A stretch of DNA of 64,000 bases from Fusobacterium sp. FSA-380-WT-3A. Lineage in GTDB: Bacteria; Fusobacteriota; Fusobacteriia; Fusobacteriales; Fusobacteriaceae. The notes under the pieces were generated by a model. The model worked only from the letters and a program-made list of their open reading frames with translations, was not told where the DNA came from and did not search any database. The stretch is from the NCBI RefSeq assembly GCF_012843705.1, contig NZ_JABAFQ010000002.1, positions 62,001 to 126,000 of the forward strand, in the 5' to 3' direction. Each line of letters begins with the position of its first letter. The first letter of the stretch is position 1. Shown piece after piece: positions 25,510 to 33,834 of the stretch. The translations under genes were made by a program, and so were the position numbers.

Positions 25510-26679
25510 TTATTTATTAAAATCTAAAACCAATTTTGTAAGTAGAGCTGTTCCTCTCCATAATACTCCTTCATTTGGACTGTAATGACTATTATGTAAA
25601 GGCCATACTTTTTCTCCCTCTCCTGTTGTTCCTATCCAAGCAAAAGCTCCTGGAACCTTATTTAAATAAAAAGAAAAATCTTCAGCTGTCATTGCTGGTT
25701 CTACTTCTACTAGAGCTTCTTCTCCATAAATTTCTTTTATTTTATCTGACATATATTTTGTCATTTCTCCATCATTTAATACTGCCATATATCCTCTTTC
25801 ATAATTTAATTCTCCTGTACATCCTGAAAGAAGACATATTCCATCTAATACTTCTTTTAATCTTTTTTCTGCTAAATCTCTCATCTCTGGAGCAAAAGTT
25901 CTACAAGTTCCTTCTAAAACACATTCTCCAGCTACTATATTGTATCTACTTCCTGCTTGCATTTTTCCTATTGTTATTACCATAGACTTCATTGGGTCTG
26001 CATTTCTACTTACAATAGTTTGAACAGCTGTTACATATTGAGCTCCTGTTACTAAAGCATCTATTCCTTCATTTGGTTTTGCTGCATGACTTGGTTTTCC
26101 TTTTATAGTTACTGTAAAATGGTCAGAGGCTGCCATTAATGGTCCTTCTTTTATTCCAACCTTTCCTAATGGTAAATCAGGCCATACATGCATACTAAAT
26201 ATAGTGTCAACACCATCTAAGGCTCCCTCTTTTATCATTCCTTTAGCTCCTCCATTAGGAGAAAGCTCTTCAGCTGGTTGAAATATAAATCTTACTCTTC
26301 CAGAAAGTTCCTCTTTTCTTTTAGATAAAAGATAAGCTGCTCCTAAAACCATAGTCATATGATTATCATGACCACAAGCATGCATAATACCTTTATTTTT
26401 AGATTCAAAAGAAAGACCTGTTTCTTCTTCTATTTGTAAAGCATCCATATCAGCTCTCAGTGCTATAGTTTTTCCTTCTTTAGTTCCTATAAGATCAGCT
26501 ATTATTCCATTCCCATTTACATTTTTTCTTATATTAAAATTTCCAAATTTTTCTAATTCTCTTAAAATTATTTCGGAAGTTTTAAATTCTTTATTAGAAA
26601 TTTCTGGATTTTCATGTAATTCTCTTCTTATATTTTGTAAATATTCTTGAATTTCTTTGGCAGAATTTATAATTTCCAT
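25510..26679 (-). CDS. M20 family amidohydrolase
   Basis: The 389-residue enzyme belongs to the M20D amidohydrolases (hippurate hydrolase, IAA-amino acid hydrolase, AbgA-like). It has HACGHDNHMTM near residues 101-111 and FQPAEELSPNGGAKGMI near 132-148, which supply the metal ligands and the catalytic glutamate, and a dimerisation lid in the middle (SHAAKPNEGIDA). It cleaves the amide bond of an N-acylated amino acid. Being 15 bases downstream of abgB, it may act as the partner subunit (AbgA) or remove a different acyl group. Start ATG 26679 follows GGAGG. Confidence 0.87.
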   Translation of the reverse strand: MEIINSAKEIQEYLQNIRRELHENPEISNKEFKTSEIILRELEKFGNFNIRKNVNGNGIIADLIGTKEGKTIALRADMDALQIEEETGLSFESKNKGIMHACGHDNHMTMVLGAAYLLSKRKEELSGRVRFIFQPAEELSPNGGAKGMIKEGALDGVDTIFSMHVWPDLPLGKVGIKEGPLMAASDHFTVTIKGKPSHAAKPNEGIDALVTGAQYVTAVQTIVSRNADPMKSMVITIGKMQAGSRYNIVAGECVLEGTCRTFAPEMRDLAEKRLKEVLDGICLLSGCTGELNYERGYMAVLNDGEMTKYMSDKIKEIYGEEALVEVEPAMTAEDFSFYLNKVPGAFAWIGTTGEGEKVWPLHNSHYSPNEGVLWRGTALLTKLVLDFNK

Positions 26680-26694
26680 TTTTTCCTCCTAATT

Positions 26695-28110
26695 CTATCT
26701 ATTTCCTAATATATCTGGTTTTACCTCTAAAGGAATAGGGCAAGAATATGGTTTTTCTTCAGTAACTTTATTAAATTCATCTTTAGCCTTTTCTATTAAC
26801 TGAGGATTTTCTATAAGTTTTTCTACTGATTTTGCTAAAACTTTAGAAGCATATAACATTCCTTTTATAGCTATTCCCTCTTTTCCTTGAGAAACCATTT
26901 GCCAAGAATGCCCTGGAGTTCCTGGTACAAAACAAGCTCCTGAAAATTGAGCTGTAGGAACTACATGACTACAATCTCCAACATCTGATGAACCTGGAAT
27001 ATTAATATCTTGATGAGTGTGTTCTACAACAAAATTTGACATTAAAATTTCTTTATATTTATTTGCTAATTCTTTTCTTTTAAGATTTGATACAAACATT
27101 AGCGACATATCACTATTTCTATCTACATCTGTTATAGTTTTCTTTATTTTTTCAGCAAACTCTAAATCTTTTTCACTATAGTTTGGTAAAGGAATTTCTT
27201 TCATTGTTTCATATAAAACATCCTCTAAAATACTATTTGAAATTACATTTGAACAAGCTTTATCAAATATGATTTCAACCTCTGTTTCTGTCATTAGAGC
27301 TGCCCCTTGAGCCACTTTACAAACTCTCTCATACAATTTTTTTACTTTTTCTGTATCAGTTGAACGAATTAAATATAACACTTTAGCATGACTTTGAACA
27401 ACATTTGGAGATATACCACCTGTATCTATCACAGCATAATGTATTCTATCTGTTGATTCTATATGTTCTCTTAAATAATTTACTCCTACATTCATTAATT
27501 CCACAGCATCTAAAGCACTACGACCTAAATGAGGAGCTCCAGCAGCATGAGAAGATACTCCTTTAAATTTAAAATATACTTGACAATTAGCTTGGAAAGA
27601 CCCTGTTATTATAGCATTTCCTCCAGACGGATGCCATGTTAAAGCTATGTCTAAATTATCAAAAACACCATCTCTAGCTAAATAAGCTTTTCCTGAACCA
27701 CCTTCTTCTCCTGGACATCCAATAAAAATAATAGTTCCTTCTTTATTATTTTCTACTAAAAAATCTCTTACCATTAAAACAGCTCCTATTCCAGCTGTCC
27801 CTAATAAACAATGTCCACAACCATGTCCATTTGTTGTTTCCTCTCTTGGAATAGCTCTGTCTTCTCCTGATTTTTGACTCAATCCTGAAAGAGCATCAAA
27901 TTCTCCTAAAATTCCTATAACTGGTTTTCCTTTTCCAAAAGTAGCTGTAAAAGCTGTATCCATTCCAGCTAAGCCTTTTTTTATTATAAAATTTTCATTT
28001 TTTAAAACCTCTATCATATCATTTGAAGATTTGTATTCATTAAATTTTAATTCAGAATGATCCCAAATTTTGCCATTTAATTCTTCCAAAATTTTATCAT
28101 AATTTTTCAT
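26695..28110 (-). CDS. abgB: p-Aminobenzoyl-glutamate hydrolase subunit B-like (M20)
   Basis: The 471-residue M20 protein resembles E. coli AbgB (about 481). Signature stretches are GHGCGHCLLGTAGIGA near residues 94-109, FIGCPGEEGGSGKAYLARDG near 129-148 and VEHTHQDINIPGSSDVGDCS near 364-383. AbgA and AbgB together split p-aminobenzoyl-glutamate, a folate breakdown product, into p-aminobenzoate and glutamate. The gene starts two bases after the transporter stop. AbgT is not here; a GltS-type symporter replaces it. Confidence 0.85.
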   Translation of the reverse strand: MKNYDKILEELNGKIWDHSELKFNEYKSSNDMIEVLKNENFIIKKGLAGMDTAFTATFGKGKPVIGILGEFDALSGLSQKSGEDRAIPREETTNGHGCGHCLLGTAGIGAVLMVRDFLVENNKEGTIIFIGCPGEEGGSGKAYLARDGVFDNLDIALTWHPSGGNAIITGSFQANCQVYFKFKGVSSHAAGAPHLGRSALDAVELMNVGVNYLREHIESTDRIHYAVIDTGGISPNVVQSHAKVLYLIRSTDTEKVKKLYERVCKVAQGAALMTETEVEIIFDKACSNVISNSILEDVLYETMKEIPLPNYSEKDLEFAEKIKKTITDVDRNSDMSLMFVSNLKRKELANKYKEILMSNFVVEHTHQDINIPGSSDVGDCSHVVPTAQFSGACFVPGTPGHSWQMVSQGKEGIAIKGMLYASKVLAKSVEKLIENPQLIEKAKDEFNKVTEEKPYSCPIPLEVKPDILGNR

Positions 28111-28112
28111 TT

Positions 28113-29498
28113 TTAATTTCCTTTAAACTCTTTTCCAAATAAAACTCTACTACTTACTACTGTAGCTATTAATATCACTACACCTAACCCTGTAGCAACC
28201 ATTGTAGTTACTCCTGCTCCAGAAGACATTGGTAACATAATAAATAAATTCAACATAGCAAAGTAAATTATACTTGTTATTGTGTAAGATAATGAATAAT
28301 TAGCTAGTGCTGGACTTTCTAAGTTAGGATCACACACACGAAGTAATAGTACTCCTGTTAAAAATACTCCTGTACTCATTCCAAAAGTACCAATCATTTG
28401 TTCAAACCAATATCCTTTTAAATATTTTTTACAGAATATAAATAAAATACCTGTTGTTACTATATAACCAACAATAACCATAACAAGAATTGGAATTATA
28501 TAAGCAGCTACTGCTTTTATAGGTAAACTTGCTATTGCTGCTATTACAGCATATTCTGTAAAAGAACCCGAAATTTTACTTTTTACTTTATCATCTACTA
28601 AATAATTTAGATTTAGTTTTCTCATTATTCCCCAAATAATAAACATTACTATCATTGCATAAGCCCATACTGAAATACTACTTAGTACAGGAATTTTAAA
28701 TTTTTTTGTAAAAGCTAAAACTATGTAAGCTAATCCACAAGCAACAAAAATTATAGCAGCATGAAAAGCCACAGTATCTATTGAAGAAGATAATGTTGTT
28801 TCACGTCCTATTGAATTTTGTTTTGCCATATCTTTTTGGTATCCAATACGAAGAGGTTCTGGAATATCAGCTGGTTTCTTTAATAAAGCTGTATGACCAT
28901 GACGAGCTGCCCAGTTTATTAATCCTATTCCTATTAATATTCCACCAACAATTCCAAATGTAGCTGTTGTGGTAGCTACACCTTGAGAAGTTTGCCAATA
29001 TGGTAAATTTAATCCTGAAAGGATATTCCCTAATGTTCCTGCTGTACCATGCCCTCCAACAAATCCTATTGCTAATTCTATTCCAAATACATCATATAAA
29101 TCTTGACCAGAAAATAATACATGAGTTCCATATCCTACAGCAAATTGAAACATTGAAGTTCCAAGTCCAATTCCTATTAAAGGAATTACATTTTTTAAAA
29201 TATCTGAGTCAGTACTTTTTCCACTTCCTATATTTAATCCTAAAGGAACAGCAGCAACCACTGGTACTATTAATACTCCTGGAAGTAAAGAATAAATTTT
29301 AAACCATTCACCTGGAACAGGTAAAATATTTATACATTGAGGTCCTAATATTAAAAGTAAAAATCCTCCAATTACACCTGCTGGTATAAATGTTTTTTGA
29401 AAAATTTTTATATTAGCTCTTATAAATACACCTAAAAGTAAAAAAGCTCCAAGAAGTCCTAAACTCTTTAAAAAATCTGTTAACATTGCACTAGTCAT
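28113..29498 (-). CDS. GltS-family sodium/glutamate-type symporter
   Basis: The 461-residue protein has ten or more membrane segments and the ESS/GltS marks: a first repeat with FIPAGVIGGFLLL, the reentrant-loop motif GFVGGHGTAGTLG near residues 146-158 and ATFGIVGGILIGIG near 176-189. GltS imports glutamate with sodium. It is longer than E. coli GltS (401) and sits at the head of an operon with two M20 hydrolases, so the cargo may be an acyl- or aminobenzoyl-glutamate; that is inference. GGGGAGG precedes ATG 29498. Confidence 0.85.
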   Translation of the reverse strand: MTSAMLTDFLKSLGLLGAFLLLGVFIRANIKIFQKTFIPAGVIGGFLLLILGPQCINILPVPGEWFKIYSLLPGVLIVPVVAAVPLGLNIGSGKSTDSDILKNVIPLIGIGLGTSMFQFAVGYGTHVLFSGQDLYDVFGIELAIGFVGGHGTAGTLGNILSGLNLPYWQTSQGVATTTATFGIVGGILIGIGLINWAARHGHTALLKKPADIPEPLRIGYQKDMAKQNSIGRETTLSSSIDTVAFHAAIIFVACGLAYIVLAFTKKFKIPVLSSISVWAYAMIVMFIIWGIMRKLNLNYLVDDKVKSKISGSFTEYAVIAAIASLPIKAVAAYIIPILVMVIVGYIVTTGILFIFCKKYLKGYWFEQMIGTFGMSTGVFLTGVLLLRVCDPNLESPALANYSLSYTITSIIYFAMLNLFIMLPMSSGAGVTTMVATGLGVVILIATVVSSRVLFGKEFKGN

Positions 29499-29538
29499 AT
29501 CGTTACCTCCCCTAAAGTATAATTTCTTGTGATATTAC

Positions 29539-29567
29539 ATTTTAGTTCATCTATCCTCAAAAGTCAA
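29539..29567 (-). promoter_or_regulatory. Promoter of the gltS-abgB-M20 operon
   Basis: On the minus strand TTGACT (29562-29567) and TAAAAT (29539-29544) have a 17-base spacer, about 40 bases before the symporter ATG. Confidence 0.65.
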
Positions 29568-29617
29568 GCATTCATATATTTAATTTTTAAATGTTTTATC
29601 ATTTATTATTTTTATAT

Positions 29618-30409
29618 TTATTCTAAAACAAATTTTTTTATATTTTTTATGACCCCACCTTCATTGTTTTTACCACCATTATATTTTGCTATTTTCTTTA
29701 ATTCAGGATGACCATTTTCCATAGCAAAACTATAATCCCCCTGTTGAATTAATTCATAATCATTTAAAAAATCTCCAAATACCATTGTTTCTGATTTTTT
29801 TATTTTTAATAACTCTTGAATTTTTTGTAAAGCTACACCTTTATTAACTTCTTTTTCTGTCATATCTAGCCACCATTTTCCACCAATAGCAACTTTCACA
29901 TTAGGAGAAATATCTTTAAAAAAAGGATATGAATTTTTTTCTACCCCTGTTAAATCACAGATAGATATTTTTAAGGCTGGTTCTTGTACTTTTGTTAAAT
30001 CTTCTACTATTTCATAAGCATCATAAGACCTTTTAAATTCTTCTAAAAATTTCTCGTCTTTTTCCTCTACATATGCTTTAGTTTTTCCACAATATATTAT
30101 ATTAGAACTTTTATTTTTTCTACCTATCTCAATTATTTTTAAAGTATCTTCCCTATTAAATCCTTTTGAATATATTTCTTCTCCACCTTTTATGACTAAA
30201 GCACCATTTTCTACTATCATTATTACATTATTTTTAGCTCTTTCAAATCTCTTTTTTATATTATAATATTGTCTTCCACTTGCTACTACAAAATAAATTC
30301 CTTTATCTGTTATTTTTTTATGTATCTCCCAAAATTCCTCATTTATTTTTTTATTATCATCTAATAATGTTCCATCCATATCTGTTGCTATTAATTTTAT
30401 TTTTTCCAT
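29618..30409 (-). CDS. Cof-type HAD-IIB phosphatase (copy 2)
   Basis: The 263-residue protein has HAD motif I ATDMDGTLLDDNKK near residues 8-21, motif II VVASGRQYYNI, and motif III/IV with KGVALQKIQ and MVFGDFLNDYELI near 189-222. The C2B cap places it with the Cof/YbiV/YidA group, which dephosphorylates sugar phosphates, FMN or PLP. It is strikingly similar to the gene just upstream along its whole length, so the two arose by tandem duplication. A terminator lies between them, but transcription may read through. Confidence 0.9.
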   Translation of the reverse strand: MEKIKLIATDMDGTLLDDNKKINEEFWEIHKKITDKGIYFVVASGRQYYNIKKRFERAKNNVIMIVENGALVIKGGEEIYSKGFNREDTLKIIEIGRKNKSSNIIYCGKTKAYVEEKDEKFLEEFKRSYDAYEIVEDLTKVQEPALKISICDLTGVEKNSYPFFKDISPNVKVAIGGKWWLDMTEKEVNKGVALQKIQELLKIKKSETMVFGDFLNDYELIQQGDYSFAMENGHPELKKIAKYNGGKNNEGGVIKNIKKFVLE

Positions 30410-30427
30410 TTTTCACTCCTTATAAAA

Positions 30428-30455
30428 TAAGGATAAACATCTCTGTTTATCCTCT
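30428..30455 (-). terminator. Terminator between the two HAD genes
   Basis: AGGATAAACA and TGTTTATCCT-type arms (30430-30453) with a five-base loop are followed on the minus strand by TTATTTTAT. The U-tract is interrupted, so it may be partial. Confidence 0.6.
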
Positions 30456-30462
30456 AAATTTT

Positions 30463-31254
30463 TTATTTTTCCAATATATATTTCTTTATGGAATTTACTA
30501 CCCCTGCTTTATTATTATCTCCACCACTATATTTAGCTATCTTTTTTAACTCTGGATGTCCATTATCCATAACAAAGCTATAGTCTCCTTGTTGTATCAG
30601 TTCATAATCATTTAAAAAATCTCCAAATACCATTGTTTCTGATTTTTTTATACCTAATTTTTCTTGTAAATTTTTTAAAGCAATCCCTTTATTTACATTT
30701 TTTTCTGTAATATCTAACCAAATTTCTCCAGAAATTGCTACTTTATAAATTTCCTCATATTTTTTATAATATGGATATGAATTTTTTTCACTTCCTGTTA
30801 AATCACAGATAGTTACTTTTAAAGGAATGTCATCTACTTTTGTTAAATCTTCTACTATTTCATATTTTTCATAATATTTTTCAACTTCTTTTATAAAATC
30901 CTCATCATTATTTTCTAAATATGCTTTTTTCTTCCCACAAAATACTAGATGAGCTGTAGGAATTTTTCTTCCAACTTCTATAAGCTCTATTGCATCTTTC
31001 ATCGGAAGACCTTGAGAATATATTTCTTTTTCCCCTTCCATAACAATAGCTCCATTTTCTGCCATTACAATTATATTTTTATTATTTAATCTTTCAAAAT
31101 TTTTAATTATATTATAATATTGCCTTCCACTTGCTACTACAAATTGTATTCCTAATTCTGTTATTTTTTTATGAACTTCCCAAAAACTTTCATCTATTTT
31201 TTTATTATCATCTAATAAGGTCCCATCCATATCTGTTACTATTAATTTTATCAT
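30463..31254 (-). CDS. Cof-type HAD-IIB phosphatase (copy 1)
   Basis: The 263-residue protein has the same motifs as its neighbour: VTDMDGTLLDDNKK near the start, VVASGRQYYNI, and MVFGDFLNDYELIQQGDYSF near 212-231, the last identical between the copies. It is a magnesium-dependent phosphatase for small phosphorylated metabolites. The differences between the copies cluster in the cap region (about residues 90-180), where substrate choice is made. It follows nudL by nine bases and so belongs to the thrE-ybaK-nudL transcript. Confidence 0.9.
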   Translation of the reverse strand: MIKLIVTDMDGTLLDDNKKIDESFWEVHKKITELGIQFVVASGRQYYNIIKNFERLNNKNIIVMAENGAIVMEGEKEIYSQGLPMKDAIELIEVGRKIPTAHLVFCGKKKAYLENNDEDFIKEVEKYYEKYEIVEDLTKVDDIPLKVTICDLTGSEKNSYPYYKKYEEIYKVAISGEIWLDITEKNVNKGIALKNLQEKLGIKKSETMVFGDFLNDYELIQQGDYSFVMDNGHPELKKIAKYSGGDNNKAGVVNSIKKYILEK

Positions 31255-31263
31255 ACTACCATC

Positions 31264-31914
31264 CTATTTACTATTTTTTATATCATTAATTAAGGAATAA
31301 ATAATCTCTCCTGTTATTCCCCAAATAATATCATCTTTATATTTATAAAAATAAATCTCTCTTTCTCTTCCCCATGGCTTCCAATAAATTTGTGGAAGCC
31401 CTAATTTTTCTGATGGAAATATTATTTTTTTATTTCCATTTTCATAATGAGGATTATTTTGAACCATAACCTTTTCTATATGAGGTTCTGTTTCTAATAA
31501 AAATTCCAAAGGAACTAAAAAAACTCTTTCAACTTCATTTTTATTCAGTTTTATTTCATCTAAATTAAAATTTTCTATATATCCTAATTTAACTTCTATC
31601 AATTGTCCTGTAGGCATTAATAATTTTCCATAATTTACAACTTTTTTTATTCTATCTCTTGATATTCCTATTTCTTCTTCTGTTTCTCTAAGAGCTGTCT
31701 CTATAAAATCTTCATCTTTTTCTTTTTTTCCACCTGGAAAAGAAATTTCTCCACCTTGTGCTATATTCTTAGCTCTTTTTTCAAAAAGTAAGTTTAGCTT
31801 TCCTTTAACTTCACAAAATAATACCATAACAGAAAATGATAACTTCTTTTCTTGTCCAATTATTTTATTTTCTGTTTTATTTTTTAAAAAATTTTCTAAT
31901 AATTGTTTCTCCAC
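31264..31914 (-). CDS. nudL: NUDIX hydrolase, probable CoA pyrophosphatase (NudL type)
   Basis: The 216-residue protein has the Nudix box GGKKEKDEDFIETALRETEE with EEIGI following, near residues 60-85. Before it stands LLFEKRAKNIAQGGEISFPGG, close to the UPF0035 pattern that marks CoA pyrophosphatases. Such enzymes split CoA or oxidised CoA into phosphopantetheine and 3',5'-ADP. The C-terminal WGITGEIIY segment is also usual for NudL. It starts 12 bases after ybaK. Confidence 0.85.
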   Translation of the reverse strand: MEKQLLENFLKNKTENKIIGQEKKLSFSVMVLFCEVKGKLNLLFEKRAKNIAQGGEISFPGGKKEKDEDFIETALRETEEEIGISRDRIKKVVNYGKLLMPTGQLIEVKLGYIENFNLDEIKLNKNEVERVFLVPLEFLLETEPHIEKVMVQNNPHYENGNKKIIFPSEKLGLPQIYWKPWGREREIYFYKYKDDIIWGITGEIIYSLINDIKNSK

Positions 31915-31926
31915 TTTTTTCCTCTT

Positions 31927-32397
31927 TTATACTATAATATCCCCTACTGTCATTTTTAAATAATCTATTAAATCTTTTGGAGCCATTTCTATTTGAAGAC
32001 CTCTCATTCCACCACTAAAAATTATTGTTTCATACTTTAAAGCTGATTCATGAATAAAACTTGTATGTTTCTTTTTTATTCCTATTGGAGAACATCCTCC
32101 TCTTACATATCCAGTATAAGCAGTTAAATCTTTTAAAGGTAACATTTCAACTTTTTTACAATTAGCCATCTTAGCCAATTTTTTCAAGTCAATATTATCT
32201 CCTCCAGGAACACAAGCCACTATTAATTCATTTTTTTCATTTAATAAAGTTAAAGTTTTAAAGATTCTTTCTAAATCTAATCCTGTTTCTAAAGCCACAT
32301 GAATAGCACTTAAATCATTTTCATCTACTTTGTATTCTCTAAGAGAATATTTTATTTTATGTTGCTCTAACTCTCTTACTGCATTTGTTTTTTTCAC
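31927..32397 (-). CDS. ybaK: Cys-tRNA(Pro)/Cys-tRNA(Cys) deacylase
   Basis: The 156-residue protein is a full-length YbaK/EbsC. It begins MKKTNAVRELEQHKIKY, with the catalytic-pocket lysine expected in the FKTLTL segment near residue 47, and later GYVRGGCSPIGIKKKH near 93-108, a hallmark of the family. YbaK removes cysteine wrongly attached to tRNA(Pro). The start overlaps the thrE C-half stop by four bases, which couples translation. Confidence 0.93.
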   Translation of the reverse strand: MKKTNAVRELEQHKIKYSLREYKVDENDLSAIHVALETGLDLERIFKTLTLLNEKNELIVACVPGGDNIDLKKLAKMANCKKVEMLPLKDLTAYTGYVRGGCSPIGIKKKHTSFIHESALKYETIIFSGGMRGLQIEMAPKDLIDYLKMTVGDIIV

Positions 32398-32837
32398 TTT
32401 TTATCCTCTCTTTTTCTTTTGTACTTCGTATATAATTTAAAAAAATCTGTTACTACTAAAAACCCAAATATTATTGCTATTGAAATTATAAATGTTTCTG
32501 CTCCTTTTTCCATAGCTTTTTCATATTGACCATTTATAAGATACAACATTGTATAATATGCTCCGCTTCCTGGTACTAATGGTGTAAAAGTTGGAATAAG
32601 TGATGAGGTTACAGGAGTTTTTAATTTTCTGGCTATAATTTCTGAACCTAAAGTAGCTGTAGCACCAGCTAAAAAAAAGGAAATAGCCAAAGAATACCCC
32701 ATTTCATTAAAAATGTAGTAAACTAACCAACCTAACCCTCCTACTATTGAAGCATAAAATCCAATTATTCCTCTCACATTAAAAATAAGACAAAAACCAT
32801 AAGTCGCCAATGCTGAATATCCAAATTGACCTATCAT
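32394..32837 (-). CDS. Threonine/serine exporter, C-terminal half
   Basis: The 147-residue membrane protein has four to five helices and the ThrE_2 (DUF3815) marks SLIPTFTPLVPGSGAYYTMLY near residues 78-98. In Corynebacterium ThrE this domain is fused to the DUF1212 half; here the two halves are separate genes with one base between them, a common arrangement. Together they should export threonine or serine. The TPLVPG motif is intact, so the split is not a broken gene. Confidence 0.87.
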   Translation of the reverse strand: MIGQFGYSALATYGFCLIFNVRGIIGFYASIVGGLGWLVYYIFNEMGYSLAISFFLAGATATLGSEIIARKLKTPVTSSLIPTFTPLVPGSGAYYTMLYLINGQYEKAMEKGAETFIISIAIIFGFLVVTDFFKLYTKYKRKREDKK

Positions 32838-32838
32838 T

Positions 32839-33618
32839 TTAATAAATTACACCTCCCATAGTAGTATAAATTTTTAAAATTACCCCAGCTCCTACAGCTA
32901 AAGAGGTAGCTATCATAATAGCTTCCATAAGTCTTGAATTCCCTGCTATTAAATCTCCTGAAATAAAATCTCTTATTGCATTTACAAATACCAACCCTGG
33001 AACAAGATTCATCAAACATGATATTATTATTATAGATGTATTATTTGTATATCCATAATAGTTACCTATACATGGGATTACAGTACAAATCATGCCACCT
33101 ATACTATTTATTAAAACTCCATTAGCTCCCATTTTACCTAAATAGTAACTTCCAACACCTACTGTTATTCCAGTAAGACCACCTATTAAAGAATCTCTGA
33201 AATTTCCTCCAAACAATAATGTAAAAAAAATTGATACAAAAACAAAACCTATCATATATCTATATAATTCAATATAAAAATTATTATCTATTTTTCTCAT
33301 TTTTTCATAAAATTCATCAAAAGTATAATTATCTATCTCTCTTATAAGTTTATTCGTTTTATGAATTTTATTTAAGTTCCAACTTCTTTCTGAAATTCTT
33401 GTAACCAAAGAGTGATATTGTTTATCTTTTCCTTTTATAGATACAACTATACAAGTTAAAGTAACGAAAGTTTCTATTTCATATCCATAATGTTTTCCTA
33501 CTCTACAAATAACATCTTCAGCTCTATAAACTTCCCCACCATTTTGAAGAATTACTTTTCCAGTATATGAAGTTAATTCTAAAATTTCACTTTCTAATTT
33601 ATTAAGAGTTCTATCCAT
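32839..33618 (-). CDS. Threonine/serine exporter, N-terminal half (DUF1212)
   Basis: The 259-residue protein has a soluble N-terminal part with VILQNGGEVYRAEDVICRVG near residues 24-43, the signature of the ThrE family, followed by four to five membrane helices. The soluble region carries a hydrolase-like acidic motif in the family. The in-frame ATG at 33654 has no ribosome site; AAGGAG stands ten bases before ATG 33618, which is preferred. First gene of the thrE-ybaK-nudL-HAD run. Confidence 0.87.
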   Translation of the reverse strand: MDRTLNKLESEILELTSYTGKVILQNGGEVYRAEDVICRVGKHYGYEIETFVTLTCIVVSIKGKDKQYHSLVTRISERSWNLNKIHKTNKLIREIDNYTFDEFYEKMRKIDNNFYIELYRYMIGFVFVSIFFTLLFGGNFRDSLIGGLTGITVGVGSYYLGKMGANGVLINSIGGMICTVIPCIGNYYGYTNNTSIIIISCLMNLVPGLVFVNAIRDFISGDLIAGNSRLMEAIMIATSLAVGAGVILKIYTTMGGVIY

Positions 33619-33726
33619 AAAGTAAAATCTCCTTTTCAATAATTTTCCCATCAAAAAAATTATAACAAAATTTTTTATTTTTATCTAGACAAATTAATTT
33701 TTTTATTAATTAAATTCTATATATTA

Positions 33727-33755
33727 TTGACTAATTTCTTTTTTTTAAGTATAAT
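33727..33755 (+). promoter_or_regulatory. Promoter of the second MATE gene
   Basis: TTGACT (33727-33732), a 17-base spacer and TATAAT (33750-33755) form a strong promoter. Transcription would start near 33761, just before the leader terminator. Confidence 0.8.
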
Positions 33756-33761
33756 AAACTA

Positions 33762-33808
33762 ATCAAAAGCAGGTGGGCAGCTATTAATAACCCACTGCTT
33801 TTTTATTT
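33762..33808 (+). promoter_or_regulatory. Promoter-proximal terminator; guanidine-IV (mepA) riboswitch candidate
   Basis: Within about ten bases of the expected start the leader contains GCAGGTGGG (33769-33777), the loop CAGCTATTAATAA, and CCCACTGC (33791-33798) followed by TTTTTTATTTT. This is an intrinsic terminator inside the leader of the MATE gene, so the gene must be read by antitermination. The loop and stem look like my memory of the mepA/guanidine-IV class, which controls MATE exporters. That match has not been tested. Confidence 0.5.
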
Positions 33809-33834
33809 TCATTATTTTTAACAGGAGATTTTTT

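Noticed and set aside
32394-33618. ThrE gene broken by a frameshift
   Set aside because: Each half has its own start and ribosome site and complete motifs; two-gene ThrE systems are common.
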